Assembly: GCF_907163265.1 (NCBI RefSeq)
Contig: NZ_CAJQUM010000001.1
Location: 2,666,001-2,730,000, forward strand
DNA: 64,000 bases
Origin: Georgfuchsia toluolica
GTDB taxonomy: Bacteria > Pseudomonadota > Gammaproteobacteria > Burkholderiales > Rhodocyclaceae
Direction of reading: 5' to 3'
Shown: positions 15,940 to 24,717 of the stretch, in pieces
Position numbering within the stretch: position 1 is the first letter of the stretch
Layout: the number at the start of each line of letters is the position of its first letter
Translations under genes and position numbers: made by a program
Notes under the pieces: generated by a model
Told to the model about the DNA's origin: nothing
The model's database searches: none
The model's input: only the letters and a program-made list of their open reading frames with translations

Positions 15940-16860
15940 ATGGACACCTTCATCCAGCAGATTTTCAACGGCCTCACGCTCGGCAGCGTATATGCGCTCG
16001 TAGCGCTGGGCTACACCATGGTGTATGGCATCCTTGGCCTGATCAACTTCGCCCATGGCGACGTGGTGATGATCGGCGCGATGGTGGCAATGACGGTGAC
16101 AAAGCCCCTGATCGGCCTGCTGCCCGGCCCGCTGGTGGTATTGATTGGCTTGGGTGTTGCGGCGCTGACCTGCATGCTGCTGGGCTTCAGCATCGAACGC
16201 ATTGCATACCGGCCGCTGCGCCGCGCGCCGCGACTGGCGCCACTCATTACTGCCATCGGCGTTTCCATGGTGCTGCAACAACTGGCCATGATCGTCTGGG
16301 GCCGCGGCTATCATCCGATTCCGGCGCTGCTGCCGAGCGCCCCGCATGACGTGCTGGGCGCGCAGATCAACGATCTGCAATTGCTGATCATGGCGGTCGC
16401 GGCGCTGACGATGGCGGGGCTGATGCTGCTGGTCAATCGTACCCGGCTCGGCCGCGCCATGCGCGCCACTGCGGAAAATCCCGAGATCGCCGCGCTGATG
16501 GGCGTCGATGCCAATCGCGTCATCTCCGCCACCTTCGTCATCGGCTCGGCGCTGGCCGCACTGGCCGGTGTCATGGTGAGTTCGCATTACGGTGTCGCCC
16601 ACTACAGCATGGGCTTCCTGCTCGGCCTCAAGGCCTTCACCGCCGCCGTGCTGGGCGGCATCGGCAATCTCGGCGGCGCCATGGTCGGCGGCCTGCTGCT
16701 CGGCGTGATCGAAGCGCTCGGCGCCGGTTACATCGGCGACCTGACCGGCGGCGTATTCGGCTCCAACTATCAGGATGTGTTCGCCTTCATCGTCCTGATC
16801 GGCGTGCTGGTGTTTCGTCCCTCGGGGTTGCTCGGCGAAAAGGTCGCGGAAAGAGCATGA
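15940..16860 (+). CDS. livH: Branched-chain amino acid ABC transporter permease LivH
   Basis: Inner-membrane permease, 306 residues from ATG 15940; the alternative start at 15919 lies in the repeat and is unlikely. It has the LivH signature start (FIQQIFNGLTLGSVYALVALGYTMVYGILGLINFAHGDVVMIGA) and about eight hydrophobic helices, with the conserved loop ATAENPEIAALMGVDANRVISATFVIGSALAALAGVM that couples to the ATPases, and GGIGNLGGAMVGG. It forms the channel with LivM. Its stop overlaps the livM start (ATGA). Confidence 0.95.
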   Translation: MDTFIQQIFNGLTLGSVYALVALGYTMVYGILGLINFAHGDVVMIGAMVAMTVTKPLIGLLPGPLVVLIGLGVAALTCMLLGFSIERIAYRPLRRAPRLAPLITAIGVSMVLQQLAMIVWGRGYHPIPALLPSAPHDVLGAQINDLQLLIMAVAALTMAGLMLLVNRTRLGRAMRATAENPEIAALMGVDANRVISATFVIGSALAALAGVMVSSHYGVAHYSMGFLLGLKAFTAAVLGGIGNLGGAMVGGLLLGVIEALGAGYIGDLTGGVFGSNYQDVFAFIVLIGVLVFRPSGLLGEKVAERA

Positions 16861-18026
16861 CCAATAATAAGAAAAGCGTACCACTTCTTACAGTCCTCAC
16901 GGCCGGGCTGTTGCTGATGCTGCCCTTCCTCGCCGGCTTTGCCGGCAGCGCCTGGGTCCGCGTGCTGGATTTCGCGCTGCTCTACATCATGCTTGCACTC
17001 GGCCTCAACATCGTGGTCGGCTTTGCGGGACTGCTCGACTTGGGTTACATCGCCTTCTACGGCGTCGGCGCTTATGTCTATGCGCTGCTGGCATCGCCCC
17101 AATTCGGCCTGCACTGGCCGCTGTGGGTCGTCCTGCCTTTGGGCGCCGCTGTCGCCGGATTGTTTGGGATATTGCTTGGCGCACCGACGCTGCGCCTGCG
17201 CGGCGACTATCTTGCCATCGTCACGCTCGGCTTCGGCGAAATCATCCGCATCTTCCTCAACAATCTCAATTCTCCCGTCAACATCACCAACGGTCCGCAG
17301 GGCATCGCCAGCATCGATCCGATCGTTATCAACGGTGTGTCGCTGGCGAAAACGCTCAATGTATTCGGCATGGCCGTGCCCGGGCTGTATCTCTATTACT
17401 ACCTGTTCGCGGCGCTCGCCCTGTTGATCGTACTGGTCACCAGCCGCTTGCAGGATTCGCGCATCGGCCGCGCCTGGGTCGCCATCCGCGAGGACGAGGT
17501 TGCCGCCAAGGCCTGCGGCATCAACACACGCAACGTCAAGCTGCTCGCCTTCGCCATGGGCGCGAGTTTCGGCGGTGTGGCCGGCGGTCTGTTTGCCGGC
17601 TTCCAGGAATTTGTTTCGCCGGAAAGTTTCAGCCTCACGGAATCAATTCTGGTGTTGTGCATGGTGGTGATCGGCGGCATGGGGCACATCCGCGGCGTGA
17701 TCTTCGGTGGACTGCTGCTTGCGGTGCTGCCTGAAGTGTTTCGTTACAGCGCGGTGCCGGCGCAGCAGGCGTTGTTTGGCAAGGTGGTGGTCGATCCTGA
17801 ATCATTGCGCATGCTGCTGTTCGGCTTTGCACTGATCGCCATCATGCTCTATCGCCCGGCCGGCCTGTGGCCGGAACCGAGACATCGGCGCGAATTGGGG
17901 GAGGGGAACCTTCCTCCCGCCCCCTTTCCCGAGGAAGGGGGTGACTACGGTTCGGCTGCCAGCGCGGTCTCCGCGGGTTCGAACTCTCCCGCCTTGGGAC
18001 GGCCCGGCGGCGGGAGTCCGTCATGA
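16857..18026 (+). CDS. livM: Branched-chain amino acid ABC transporter permease LivM, with odd C-terminal tail
   Basis: Second permease, 389 residues. Family features are LGLNIVVGFAGLLDLGYIAFYGVGAYVYALL, the loop LRLRGDYLAIVTLGFGEIIRI, and ACGINTRNVKLLAFAMGASFGGVAGGLFAG. The usual end (MLYRPAGLWPEPRHRRE) is followed by about 45 low-complexity residues rich in Gly, Pro, Ser and Ala. These are coded by a GC-rich stretch (about 17895-18020) with CCCCCTTTCCCGAGGAAGGGGG-like inverted arms. The tail looks like a repeat that entered the frame near the stop codon. The gene overlaps livG by four bases. Confidence 0.93.
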   Translation: MTNNKKSVPLLTVLTAGLLLMLPFLAGFAGSAWVRVLDFALLYIMLALGLNIVVGFAGLLDLGYIAFYGVGAYVYALLASPQFGLHWPLWVVLPLGAAVAGLFGILLGAPTLRLRGDYLAIVTLGFGEIIRIFLNNLNSPVNITNGPQGIASIDPIVINGVSLAKTLNVFGMAVPGLYLYYYLFAALALLIVLVTSRLQDSRIGRAWVAIREDEVAAKACGINTRNVKLLAFAMGASFGGVAGGLFAGFQEFVSPESFSLTESILVLCMVVIGGMGHIRGVIFGGLLLAVLPEVFRYSAVPAQQALFGKVVVDPESLRMLLFGFALIAIMLYRPAGLWPEPRHRRELGEGNLPPAPFPEEGGDYGSAASAVSAGSNSPALGRPGGGSPS

Positions 18027-18784
18027 CGGTTCTACTCGATGCCCGTGGCATTTCCAAAAGTTTTGGCGGCGTGCAAGCCTTGGAGGAGGTCTCGCTCACC
18101 ATCAACGCAGGTGAAATCTACGGCCTGATCGGCCCCAACGGCGCGGGCAAGACAACTTTCTTCAATGTGCTGACCGGACTCTACTCGCGCGATGCGGGCG
18201 ATGTCACGCTGAACGGACAAGCGCTGCCGCCAGGCAAACCGCACCGGATCAGCGCGGCCGGTTTCGCGCGCACCTTTCAGAACATTCGCCTCTTTGCCAA
18301 CATGACGGCACTGGAAAACGTCATGGTCGGACGTCATGCCCGAACCCACGGTGGCGTCATCGGTGCCGTACTGCGCGGCAGGAAAACGCGCGATGAAGAG
18401 CAGGCGATACGCCGCTCAGCCGCCGAGCTGTTGCATTACGTCGGCATTGGCGGGCGCGCCAATGATTTGGCACGGCAGCTTTCCTATGGCGATCAGCGCC
18501 GCCTCGAAATCGCCCGCGCCCTGGCGACCGAACCCAGGCTGCTGGCGCTCGACGAACCGGCGGCGGGCATGAACGCCAGCGAGACGGAAGGGCTGCGTTC
18601 GCTGATCGAAGCATTGCGCCAGGACGGGATCACGATCTTGCTGATCGAGCACGACGTCAAACTGGTGATGGGCTTGTGCGACCGCGTTGCCGTGCTCGAC
18701 TACGGCGTCAAGATCGCTGAAGGCGTGCCGGAGAAAGTACGCAACGATCCAAAAGTCATCGAGGCCTATCTTGGTACTGCTTGA
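18023..18784 (+). CDS. livG: Branched-chain amino acid ABC transporter ATP-binding protein LivG
   Basis: ATPase subunit, 253 residues, starting at ATG 18023 in the ATGA overlap with livM. It has Walker A (GPNGAGKTTFFN), Q-loop region FARTFQNIRLF, the modified ABC signature LSYGDQRRLEIARAL, Walker B (LLALDEPAAGMN) and the switch His in LLIEHDVKLVMGLC, with the LivG-type insertion between the Q-loop and the signature. It pairs with LivF to drive uptake of Leu/Ile/Val or related substrates. Its end overlaps the LivF start by 14 bases. Confidence 0.95.
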   Translation: MTVLLDARGISKSFGGVQALEEVSLTINAGEIYGLIGPNGAGKTTFFNVLTGLYSRDAGDVTLNGQALPPGKPHRISAAGFARTFQNIRLFANMTALENVMVGRHARTHGGVIGAVLRGRKTRDEEQAIRRSAAELLHYVGIGGRANDLARQLSYGDQRRLEIARALATEPRLLALDEPAAGMNASETEGLRSLIEALRQDGITILLIEHDVKLVMGLCDRVAVLDYGVKIAEGVPEKVRNDPKVIEAYLGTA

Positions 18785-19475
18785 AGCCCTGAATCTGGAA
18801 GTCCGCTACGGCGGCATCTCGGCGGTGAAGGGTATTTCCCTCGCCATCGAGCCGGGTGAAATGGTCTGTTTGATCGGGGCCAACGGCGCCGGCAAGACCA
18901 GTACGCTGAAAGCGCTGGCGCGCCTGCTGCCGTCAAGCGGCGAGATTTACTACGGCGGCGAGCACATCGAGAAATTGCCGGCGCATGCGCTGATATCGCG
19001 CGGCCTGGCGCTGGTGCCGGAAGGGCGCGGTGTGTTCGCCCGGCTCAGCGTGGCGGAAAACCTGGACATGGGCGCCTATCACCGTAATGACAAAGACATT
19101 GAGTCCGACTTGCAGCGCGTCTTTCAACTCCTGCCACGCCTGAAGGAAAGGCAACATCAACTCGCCGGTACGCTCTCCGGCGGTGAGCAGCAGATGCTGG
19201 CCATCGGTCGCGCGCTGATGGGGCGACCGAAACTGTTGCTGCTCGACGAGCCCTCGATGGGACTGGCGCCGCTTATGGTGCACAAGGTTTTTGAAGTCAT
19301 CCGCGACATTGCTGCACAGGGGGTAACGATTCTGCTGGTAGAACAGAACGCGCGGCTCGCATTGGAAGTGTGCAGTCGCGGCTATGTGATGGAGAGCGGG
19401 CAGATCACCATCGCCGACAAGGCCGAGGCATTGGCGGCCGACCCACGCGTTCGAGCAGCCTACTTGGGCGAATAG
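18771..19475 (+). CDS. livF: Branched-chain amino acid ABC transporter ATP-binding protein LivF
   Basis: ATPase subunit of 234 residues. The family N-terminus (VLLEALNLEVRYGGISAVKGISL) begins right at TTG 18771, inside the livG end; the longer frame from 18687 would add about 28 unrelated residues, so TTG is chosen. It has Walker A (GANGAGKTSTLK), signature LSGGEQQMLAIGRAL, Walker B (LLLLDEPSMGL) and LLVEQNARLAL, which is the LivF form. It is the last gene of the operon and converges with mpl, with only two bases between the stops. Confidence 0.93.
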   Translation: MVLLEALNLEVRYGGISAVKGISLAIEPGEMVCLIGANGAGKTSTLKALARLLPSSGEIYYGGEHIEKLPAHALISRGLALVPEGRGVFARLSVAENLDMGAYHRNDKDIESDLQRVFQLLPRLKERQHQLAGTLSGGEQQMLAIGRALMGRPKLLLLDEPSMGLAPLMVHKVFEVIRDIAAQGVTILLVEQNARLALEVCSRGYVMESGQITIADKAEALAADPRVRAAYLGE

Positions 19476-19477
19476 TT

Positions 19478-20821
19478 TTATTTGGCGAGCGCTGCGAGCA
19501 GCTTGCCGTGAATGCCGCCGAAACCGCCATTGCTCATGACCAGCACCTGATCGCCATCTTGCGCCGTCGCCGCGATTGCCGAGACCAGTTGAGCCAGGTC
19601 GTCAAAGACCTGGGCTTTGGCGCCCAAAGTTTTTAGCGCGTCGGCGGCATCCCAGCCCAGATTGTTGGCGTAGCAGAACACCTGATCCGCAGCAGCCAGA
19701 CTGCCGGGCAATTGGGCCTTCATCGCGCCCAGCTTCATGGTGTTGGAGCGCGGTTCGAGCACCGCGAGTATCCGTTTGTTATTAACCTTGCCACGCAGGC
19801 CGGCGATAGTGGCTTCGATTGCGGTTGGGTGGTGAGCGAAATCATCGTATACGGTTACGCCGCGCACCGTGCCGCGTACTTCAAGCCGGCGCTTGACGCC
19901 CTTGAAACGGGAGAGTGCCTGCAGACCGATTTTCACAGGCACGCCGACATGGCGCGCCGCCGCGAGCGCCGCCACGGCATTGGCGCGGTTGTGCGCGCCA
20001 GGCAGCGTGAGGCTGGTTTGCCCGAGGCATGCGCCTTTCAAGGAAACGCTGAATGCATCACCGGCCTCGCTGCCCGCCTGCCAGCCGTCGGCATTATTGA
20101 ACCATTCCAGCGGTGTCCAGCAACCACACGCCAGCACCCGCTTCAGACTTTCCTCAGCAGCATTGGCAATGATCCGCCCATTTCTCGGCAATGTGCGCAC
20201 CAGGTGGTGAAACTGTGTTTCTATTGCCTGGAGGTCGGGGAAGATGTCGGCATGATCGAATTCCAGATTGTTCAGGATCGCCGTGCGCGGGCGGTAATGC
20301 ACGAACTTGGAACGCTTGTCGCAAAAGGCCGTGTCGTATTCGTCGGCCTCGATCACGAAAAAAGGTGAATCGGTCAGCCGTGCCGAAACGCCGAAATCCT
20401 GCGGCACACCGCCGACCAGGAAGCCCGGATTCAGCTTGGCGTCTTCCAGAATCCATGCCAGCAGCGCCGTCGTGGTCGTTTTGCCGTGAGTACCTGCTAC
20501 CGCCAGAACCCACTTGTCGCGCAGAATATTCTCGGCAAGCCATTGCGGGCCGGAAACGTAGGGCAGGTTGCGGTCGAGGATTTCTTCCAGCAAGGGGTTG
20601 CCGCGCGAGATGGCGTTGCCGATCACGAACAGGTCGGGCTTCAGTTCGATTTGCTCGAGACCATAACCCTCGGTCAAGGCGATGCCCTGTTCCTCCAGTT
20701 GCGTGCTCATCGGCGGATAGACATTGGCATCGCACCCCGTTACGCGATGGCCCGCCGTGCGGGCGAGCAGCGCAACACCACCCATGAAGGTGCCGCAAAT
20801 GCCGAGGATATGAATATGCAT
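19478..20821 (-). CDS. mpl: UDP-N-acetylmuramate:L-alanyl-gamma-D-glutamyl-meso-diaminopimelate ligase
   Basis: Murein-recycling ligase that joins the tripeptide L-Ala-gamma-D-Glu-mDAP to UDP-MurNAc in the cytoplasm. The family start MHIHILGICGTFMGGVALLARTAGHRVTGCD fixes ATG at 20821 (447 residues); 64 further codons upstream are unrelated. Mur-ligase motifs are visible: the ATP loop AVAGTHGKTTTTALLAWIL, FVIEADEYDTAFCDKRSKF, the domain-3 boundary GAHNRANAVAALAA, and YDDFAHHPTAIEATI. It is divergent from the next gene, with 88 bases between the starts. Confidence 0.95.
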   Translation of the reverse strand: MHIHILGICGTFMGGVALLARTAGHRVTGCDANVYPPMSTQLEEQGIALTEGYGLEQIELKPDLFVIGNAISRGNPLLEEILDRNLPYVSGPQWLAENILRDKWVLAVAGTHGKTTTTALLAWILEDAKLNPGFLVGGVPQDFGVSARLTDSPFFVIEADEYDTAFCDKRSKFVHYRPRTAILNNLEFDHADIFPDLQAIETQFHHLVRTLPRNGRIIANAAEESLKRVLACGCWTPLEWFNNADGWQAGSEAGDAFSVSLKGACLGQTSLTLPGAHNRANAVAALAAARHVGVPVKIGLQALSRFKGVKRRLEVRGTVRGVTVYDDFAHHPTAIEATIAGLRGKVNNKRILAVLEPRSNTMKLGAMKAQLPGSLAAADQVFCYANNLGWDAADALKTLGAKAQVFDDLAQLVSAIAATAQDGDQVLVMSNGGFGGIHGKLLAALAK

Positions 20822-20909
20822 GGTGAAGACCGGTCTGTTGGGAGAATTACGCCAATGGCGCTGTGTACAATAAGCGAGGATTTTAACCTGCCAGCAATTG
20901 GCCACTGCG

Positions 20910-21524
20910 ATGCCCCGCCACAACTCATCCGCGCGTTCCAGCAGTTCCGGCAAGGGCTTGGCCCGCCGCTCCGTGGCCAGCCTTGCCGCACGCATGATGG
21001 CCGAGGACGGCATAGTCGATTACGGATTCGCCAAGCGCAAGGCCGCTAAAACGCTCGGCGTAGGCGATGGAGAAACTTTACCGACCAACGACGAAATCGA
21101 AGTCGAACTGCGCGCCTATCAGTCCTTGTTTCAGGAGGACGAGCAGCGCGAACGGCTGCGGGAACTACGCAGGACGGCGCTGGAAGTCATGCAGCTGCTC
21201 GCTGACTTCCATCCTTACCTCACAGGTGCCGTGCTTGATGGCACAGCGGGCAGATACTCTGGGGTTGAAATCGATCTGTATGCGGACAGCACCAAAGACG
21301 TCGAGATCTCGCTGTTATCTCGCGACATTTCCTATGAAAGCTCAGAGCCGCAGCATCACGGGCACGACACTCCGGAAACCCAGCTGCATCTCGACTGGAA
21401 CGATATTCCCGTCACCTTGTCGATCCATCCGCTGGTCAACGAGCGCCAACACAAACGCGAGTCGCCCAATAGGCCGACGCGTGCACATGCCAGTGCCGTT
21501 GCCACCCTGATTGCCCAAACATGA
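20910..21524 (+). CDS. Conserved protein with nucleotidyltransferase-like region
   Basis: 204 residues from ATG 20910 (a TTG lies 12 bases upstream). The N-terminal ~60 residues are basic and helical (LARRSVASLAARMMAEDGIVDYGFAKRKAAKTLG), then comes a helical part with many Glu/Arg. The segment PYLTGAVLDGTAGRYSGVEIDLYADSTKDVEISLL resembles the core of minimal nucleotidyltransferases, but a clear GS-x-DxD metal site is not seen, so activity is doubtful. Similar proteins occur in betaproteobacteria beside mpl. Its stop overlaps the TlpA-like gene (ATGA), so the two are coupled. Confidence 0.6.
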   Translation: MPRHNSSARSSSSGKGLARRSVASLAARMMAEDGIVDYGFAKRKAAKTLGVGDGETLPTNDEIEVELRAYQSLFQEDEQRERLRELRRTALEVMQLLADFHPYLTGAVLDGTAGRYSGVEIDLYADSTKDVEISLLSRDISYESSEPQHHGHDTPETQLHLDWNDIPVTLSIHPLVNERQHKRESPNRPTRAHASAVATLIAQT

Positions 21525-22051
21525 AGTCAAGGGGGAAGTGGCTGCTGCTTGTGTTTGTTGCGCTCGCTGCCACATGGGCTGGCTTCAAACTGGACCGCAG
21601 TTCACGCATGCTGGATCCGGAAAGTGAAAGAGCAGTAGCGCAACTCCTGACGATACCCTTCACAACAGCGGAGGGACAGACGAAAAAACTTGCCGACTGG
21701 CAGGGCAAGATATTGGTGGTTAACTTCTGGGCAACATGGTGTCCGCCTTGTCGCGAGGAAATGCCGGAATTCTCACGCGCACAAGATCAATACGGCCCCA
21801 ATGGTGTCCAATTTGTAGGTATTGCTATCGATGAGGCTGCCAAGGTCGTCGAGTTCTCGAAAAAGGAACCCGTCACTTATCCCTTGTTTATTGCGCCACC
21901 GGAGATGCCGGGATTAATCGCCAAGTTGGGAAATCAGCAGCAAGCCTTGCCTTTTACGGTCGTCGTCAGCCGTGACGGCAAACTCATCTCCAGTCACCTC
22001 GGGCGCCTCACCGAAGACAATCTGGTAAAAAAGCTCGTCCCGTTGCTTTAA
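21521..22051 (+). CDS. TlpA/ResA-family membrane-anchored thioredoxin
   Basis: 176 residues. A single N-terminal hydrophobic segment ([18 protein letters not shown]) should anchor or export the protein, with the thioredoxin domain in the periplasm. The active site is [15 protein letters not shown] and the cis-Pro region is [13 protein letters not shown]. TlpA-type proteins reduce disulfides in the periplasm, often for cytochrome c or copper-centre assembly. The gene overlaps its upstream neighbour by four bases. The partner protein cannot be deduced from this window. Confidence 0.92.
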   Translation: MKSRGKWLLLVFVALAATWAGFKLDRSSRMLDPESERAVAQLLTIPFTTAEGQTKKLADWQGKILVVNFWATWCPPCREEMPEFSRAQDQYGPNGVQFVGIAIDEAAKVVEFSKKEPVTYPLFIAPPEMPGLIAKLGNQQQALPFTVVVSRDGKLISSHLGRLTEDNLVKKLVPLL

Positions 22052-22097
22052 CGGGTGGACTGGACAAATTGGCTGCATTTGCGGCAAACTAGCGGCC

Positions 22098-22598
22098 ATG
22101 ACGAAGCCAACGGGTAGCAAAAAGACTAATGGGGCCAAGGCGACAGGAGCACAGCGGCTGCGGATTCTGGTTCTTCACGGGCCGAACTTGAACCTGCTCG
22201 GCACCCGGGAGCCGGGGATTTACGGCAAGACAACCCTGGCCAATATCCATAAGAAAATGGAAGCCCGTGCACGGGCGGCGGGGCTGCAACTTGAAACCTA
22301 CCAGAGCAACCATGAAGGTGAACTGGTTGATCGGGTCCAGAGTGCGCATGAAGAAGGGGTCGGATTCATCATCATCAATCCCGGCGCCTACAGCCATACC
22401 AGCATTGCCATCCCCGATGCGCTGAAAGCGGTCAACATTCCCTATATCGAGGTACATATCTCGAATATCCACGCCCGCGAGGTTTTTCGCCACCATTCGC
22501 ATTTTTCCGCTGGTGCGCAAGGCGTCATTTGCGGTCTCGGCGTTCTTGGCTACGACCTGGCGCTCGAAGCGGCACTCACCAATCTCGCTCAGTCCTGA
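22098..22598 (+). CDS. aroQ: 3-dehydroquinate dehydratase, type II
   Basis: Third step of the shikimate pathway (3-dehydroquinate to 3-dehydroshikimate). 166 residues, about 20 longer at the N-terminus than usual because of a Lys/Thr-rich lead ([19 protein letters not shown]). Active-site motifs are [21 protein letters not shown] (with the catalytic Tyr), [28 protein letters not shown] and VEVHISN-like [18 protein letters not shown]. It lies directly before accB, the order seen in many proteobacteria, with a terminator-like hairpin between them. Confidence 0.95.
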   Translation: MTKPTGSKKTNGAKATGAQRLRILVLHGPNLNLLGTREPGIYGKTTLANIHKKMEARARAAGLQLETYQSNHEGELVDRVQSAHEEGVGFIIINPGAYSHTSIAIPDALKAVNIPYIEVHISNIHAREVFRHHSHFSAGAQGVICGLGVLGYDLALEAALTNLAQS

Positions 22599-22603
22599 TT
22601 TTT

Positions 22604-22629
22604 GAAGGGGCTTGGCCCCTTCAGTTTTT
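22604..22629 (+). terminator. Terminator or attenuator between aroQ and accB
   Basis: GAAGGGGC TTG GCCCCTTC stem (22604-22622) followed by AGTTTTTC, six bases after the aroQ stop and about 20 bases before the accB start. It may lower read-through into accBC. Confidence 0.75.
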
Positions 22630-22649
22630 CTGTAGTGCACGGAGTTCCC

Positions 22650-23096
22650 ATGGATCTTAGAAAACTCAAAACCCTGATCGACCTCGTACAGAATTCCGGC
22701 ATCTCGGAACTCGAAATCAGCGAGGGCGAGGAGAAAATCCGCATCGCCAAGCACTTTGCCGCCGCACCGGCCACGGTGATGCTGGGATCGACACATGCGT
22801 CTCAGGCTGCCCCGGTTGCCGACCCACCCGCCGTCGTTGCACCTGTGGCCGAGGAGCCTGCGGGGCACGTCGTCACGGCACCCATGGTAGGCACCTTCTA
22901 TCGTTCCGGCAGTCCCGGCTCCCCTTCCTTTGTAGAGATTGGCAGTGCCGTCAAGCCGGGCGATACCCTGTGCATTCTCGAAGCCATGAAGCTGATGAAC
23001 GAAATCGAATCCGACGTTGCCGGCACGGTGAAGGCCATCCTCGTCGAGAACGGCCAACCCGTCGAATTCGGCCAGCCGCTGTTCGTGATCGGCTGA
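22650..23096 (+). CDS. accB: Biotin carboxyl carrier protein of acetyl-CoA carboxylase
   Basis: 148 residues from ATG 22650 ([30 protein letters not shown]); an upstream extension through the terminator is rejected. A Pro/Ala-rich linker (about 38-70) leads to the biotinyl domain with [20 protein letters not shown] and the biotinylation site [10 protein letters not shown] (Lys114). It carries the carboxyl group between AccC and the carboxyltransferase for malonyl-CoA synthesis. AccC follows, but its start is preceded by two extra copies of its own first 35 bases. Confidence 0.97.
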   Translation: MDLRKLKTLIDLVQNSGISELEISEGEEKIRIAKHFAAAPATVMLGSTHASQAAPVADPPAVVAPVAEEPAGHVVTAPMVGTFYRSGSPGSPSFVEIGSAVKPGDTLCILEAMKLMNEIESDVAGTVKAILVENGQPVEFGQPLFVIG

Positions 23097-23102
23097 GCCA
23101 CG

Positions 23103-23343
23103 ATGTTCGATAAAGTCCTCATCGCCAACCGCGGCGACCAGCCGGCAACCGGCCGGCGCAGCAGCGAAGCTAAATCGCGCAGCGGCCGCAGGCCGCAAGG
23201 GCGATTGCGCCGCGGAGTAATCCATGTTCGATAAAGTTCTCATCGCCAACCGCGGCGACCAGCCGGCGATAGCCGGCGCAGCAGCGAAGCTAAATCGCGC
23301 AGCGGCCGCAGGCCGCAAGGGCGATTGCGCCGCGGAGTAATCC
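23103..23343 (+). repeat. Tandem 120-bp repeat duplicating the accC translation start
   Basis: Two units, 23103-23223 (121 bp) and 23224-23343 (120 bp). Each starts with the first 35 bases of accC (ATGTTCGATAAAG..., [11 protein letters not shown]) and continues with about 85 bases containing paired GCCGGC motifs, a stem AATCGC-GCGGCC/GGCCGC-GCGATT, and CGGAGTAATCC just before the next ATG. They differ mainly by a one-base length change and C/T at one accC position. Each copy is a short ORF with its own start; the first runs 42 codons and stops at 23229, the second 38 codons and stops at 23340. The real accC begins at 23344. Confidence 0.9.
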
Positions 23344-24705
23344 ATGTTCGATAAAGTTCTCATCGCCAACCGCGGCGAAATCGCCCTCCGAGTACTGCGC
23401 GCCTGCCGCGAGATGGGCATCAAGACGGTAGCCGTGCATTCCACCACCGACACCGAAGCCAAGTACGTCAGGCTTGCCGATGAATCGGTATGCATCGGCC
23501 CGCCCCCTTCGGTGCAAAGCTATCTCAACATTCCCGCCATCATCTCGGCTGCCGAAGTTACCGATGCGCAGGCGATCCATCCCGGTTACGGCTTTCTTTC
23601 GGAAAACGCCGATTTCGCCGAGCGCGTGGAAAAATCCGGTTTTGTCTTTATCGGCCCGCGCGCCGAGACCATCCGCCTCATGGGCGACAAGGTCAATGCC
23701 AAGAACACCATGAAGGAGGCCGGCGTGCCCTGCGTGCCTGGCTCCGAAGGAGCGCTGCCCGAAGACCCCAAGGAAATTACCAGGATTGCGCGCGCCATTG
23801 GTTATCCAGTCATTATCAAAGCTGCCGCTGGCGGCGGCGGCCGCGGCATGCGCGTGGTGCATACCGAGGCCGCGCTTCACAACGCCGTGACCATGACGCG
23901 CACGGAAGCGGGCGCGGCCTTCGGCAATCCGATGGTGTACATGGAGAAATACCTCGAAAATCCGCGCCACATCGAAATCCAGGTGCTCACTGATCAGTTC
24001 GGCAATGCTGTTTACCTCGGCGAGCGTGACTGCTCGATGCAGCGCCGCCATCAGAAGGTGATTGAAGAGGCGCCTGCGCCGGACATCAACCGCCGTCTGA
24101 TCGCGAGAATCGGCGAACGTTGCGCCGAGGCCTGCCGCCGCATCAAGTACCTTGGCGCGGGTACTTTCGAGTTCCTTTACGAGAACGGCGAGTTCTACTT
24201 CATCGAAATGAATACGCGCGTGCAGGTCGAACATCCGGTGACCGAACTGGTGACCGGCATCGATATCGTGCAGGCGCAGATCCGCATCGCTGCCGGTGAA
24301 AGACTGCGTTTCCGGCAACGCGACATTGAACTCAAGGGCCATGCCATCGAGTGCCGCATCAATGCCGAGGACCCCTTCAAGTTCACTCCGTCGCCGGGAA
24401 AGATCAGCAACTGGCATGCGCCGGGAGGACCTGGGGTGCGCGTCGATTCGCATGCCTACACGGGTTATACCGTGCCGCCGAATTATGATTCGATGATCGG
24501 CAAGGTGATTGTTTATGGCGATACGCGCGAACAGGCCATTCGCCGCATGCGTATCGCGTTGTCCGAAATGATGGTCGATGGCATCAAGACCAATATTCTG
24601 CTGCATCAGCGCCTGATGCTCGATGAGCGCTTCGTGCAGGGCGGTACCAGCATTCACTACCTGGAAGAGCGGATCGCCGAGCATCAAGCAGCGCGAAGCA
24701 AGTGA
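23344..24705 (+). CDS. accC: Acetyl-CoA carboxylase, biotin carboxylase subunit
   Basis: 453 residues, ATP-dependent carboxylation of biotin on AccB. Motifs: [26 protein letters not shown], the glycine-rich ATP-grasp loop [12 protein letters not shown], the bicarbonate/biotin-site region [18 protein letters not shown] and [16 protein letters not shown]. The third ATG (23344) is chosen because only it opens the full frame; CGGAG lies eight bases before it, inside the second repeat unit. The two upstream decoy starts may reduce or tune translation. The protein itself is intact. Confidence 0.97.
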   Translation: MFDKVLIANRGEIALRVLRACREMGIKTVAVHSTTDTEAKYVRLADESVCIGPPPSVQSYLNIPAIISAAEVTDAQAIHPGYGFLSENADFAERVEKSGFVFIGPRAETIRLMGDKVNAKNTMKEAGVPCVPGSEGALPEDPKEITRIARAIGYPVIIKAAAGGGGRGMRVVHTEAALHNAVTMTRTEAGAAFGNPMVYMEKYLENPRHIEIQVLTDQFGNAVYLGERDCSMQRRHQKVIEEAPAPDINRRLIARIGERCAEACRRIKYLGAGTFEFLYENGEFYFIEMNTRVQVEHPVTELVTGIDIVQAQIRIAAGERLRFRQRDIELKGHAIECRINAEDPFKFTPSPGKISNWHAPGGPGVRVDSHAYTGYTVPPNYDSMIGKVIVYGDTREQAIRRMRIALSEMMVDGIKTNILLHQRLMLDERFVQGGTSIHYLEERIAEHQAARSK

Positions 24706-24717
24706 GGCCGTGCCAGC

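Noticed and set aside
23103-23340. The two upstream [11 protein letters not shown] frames as real extra accC-like genes
   Set aside because: Both stop after about 40 codons and carry no enzyme domain; they are copies of the accC start only.
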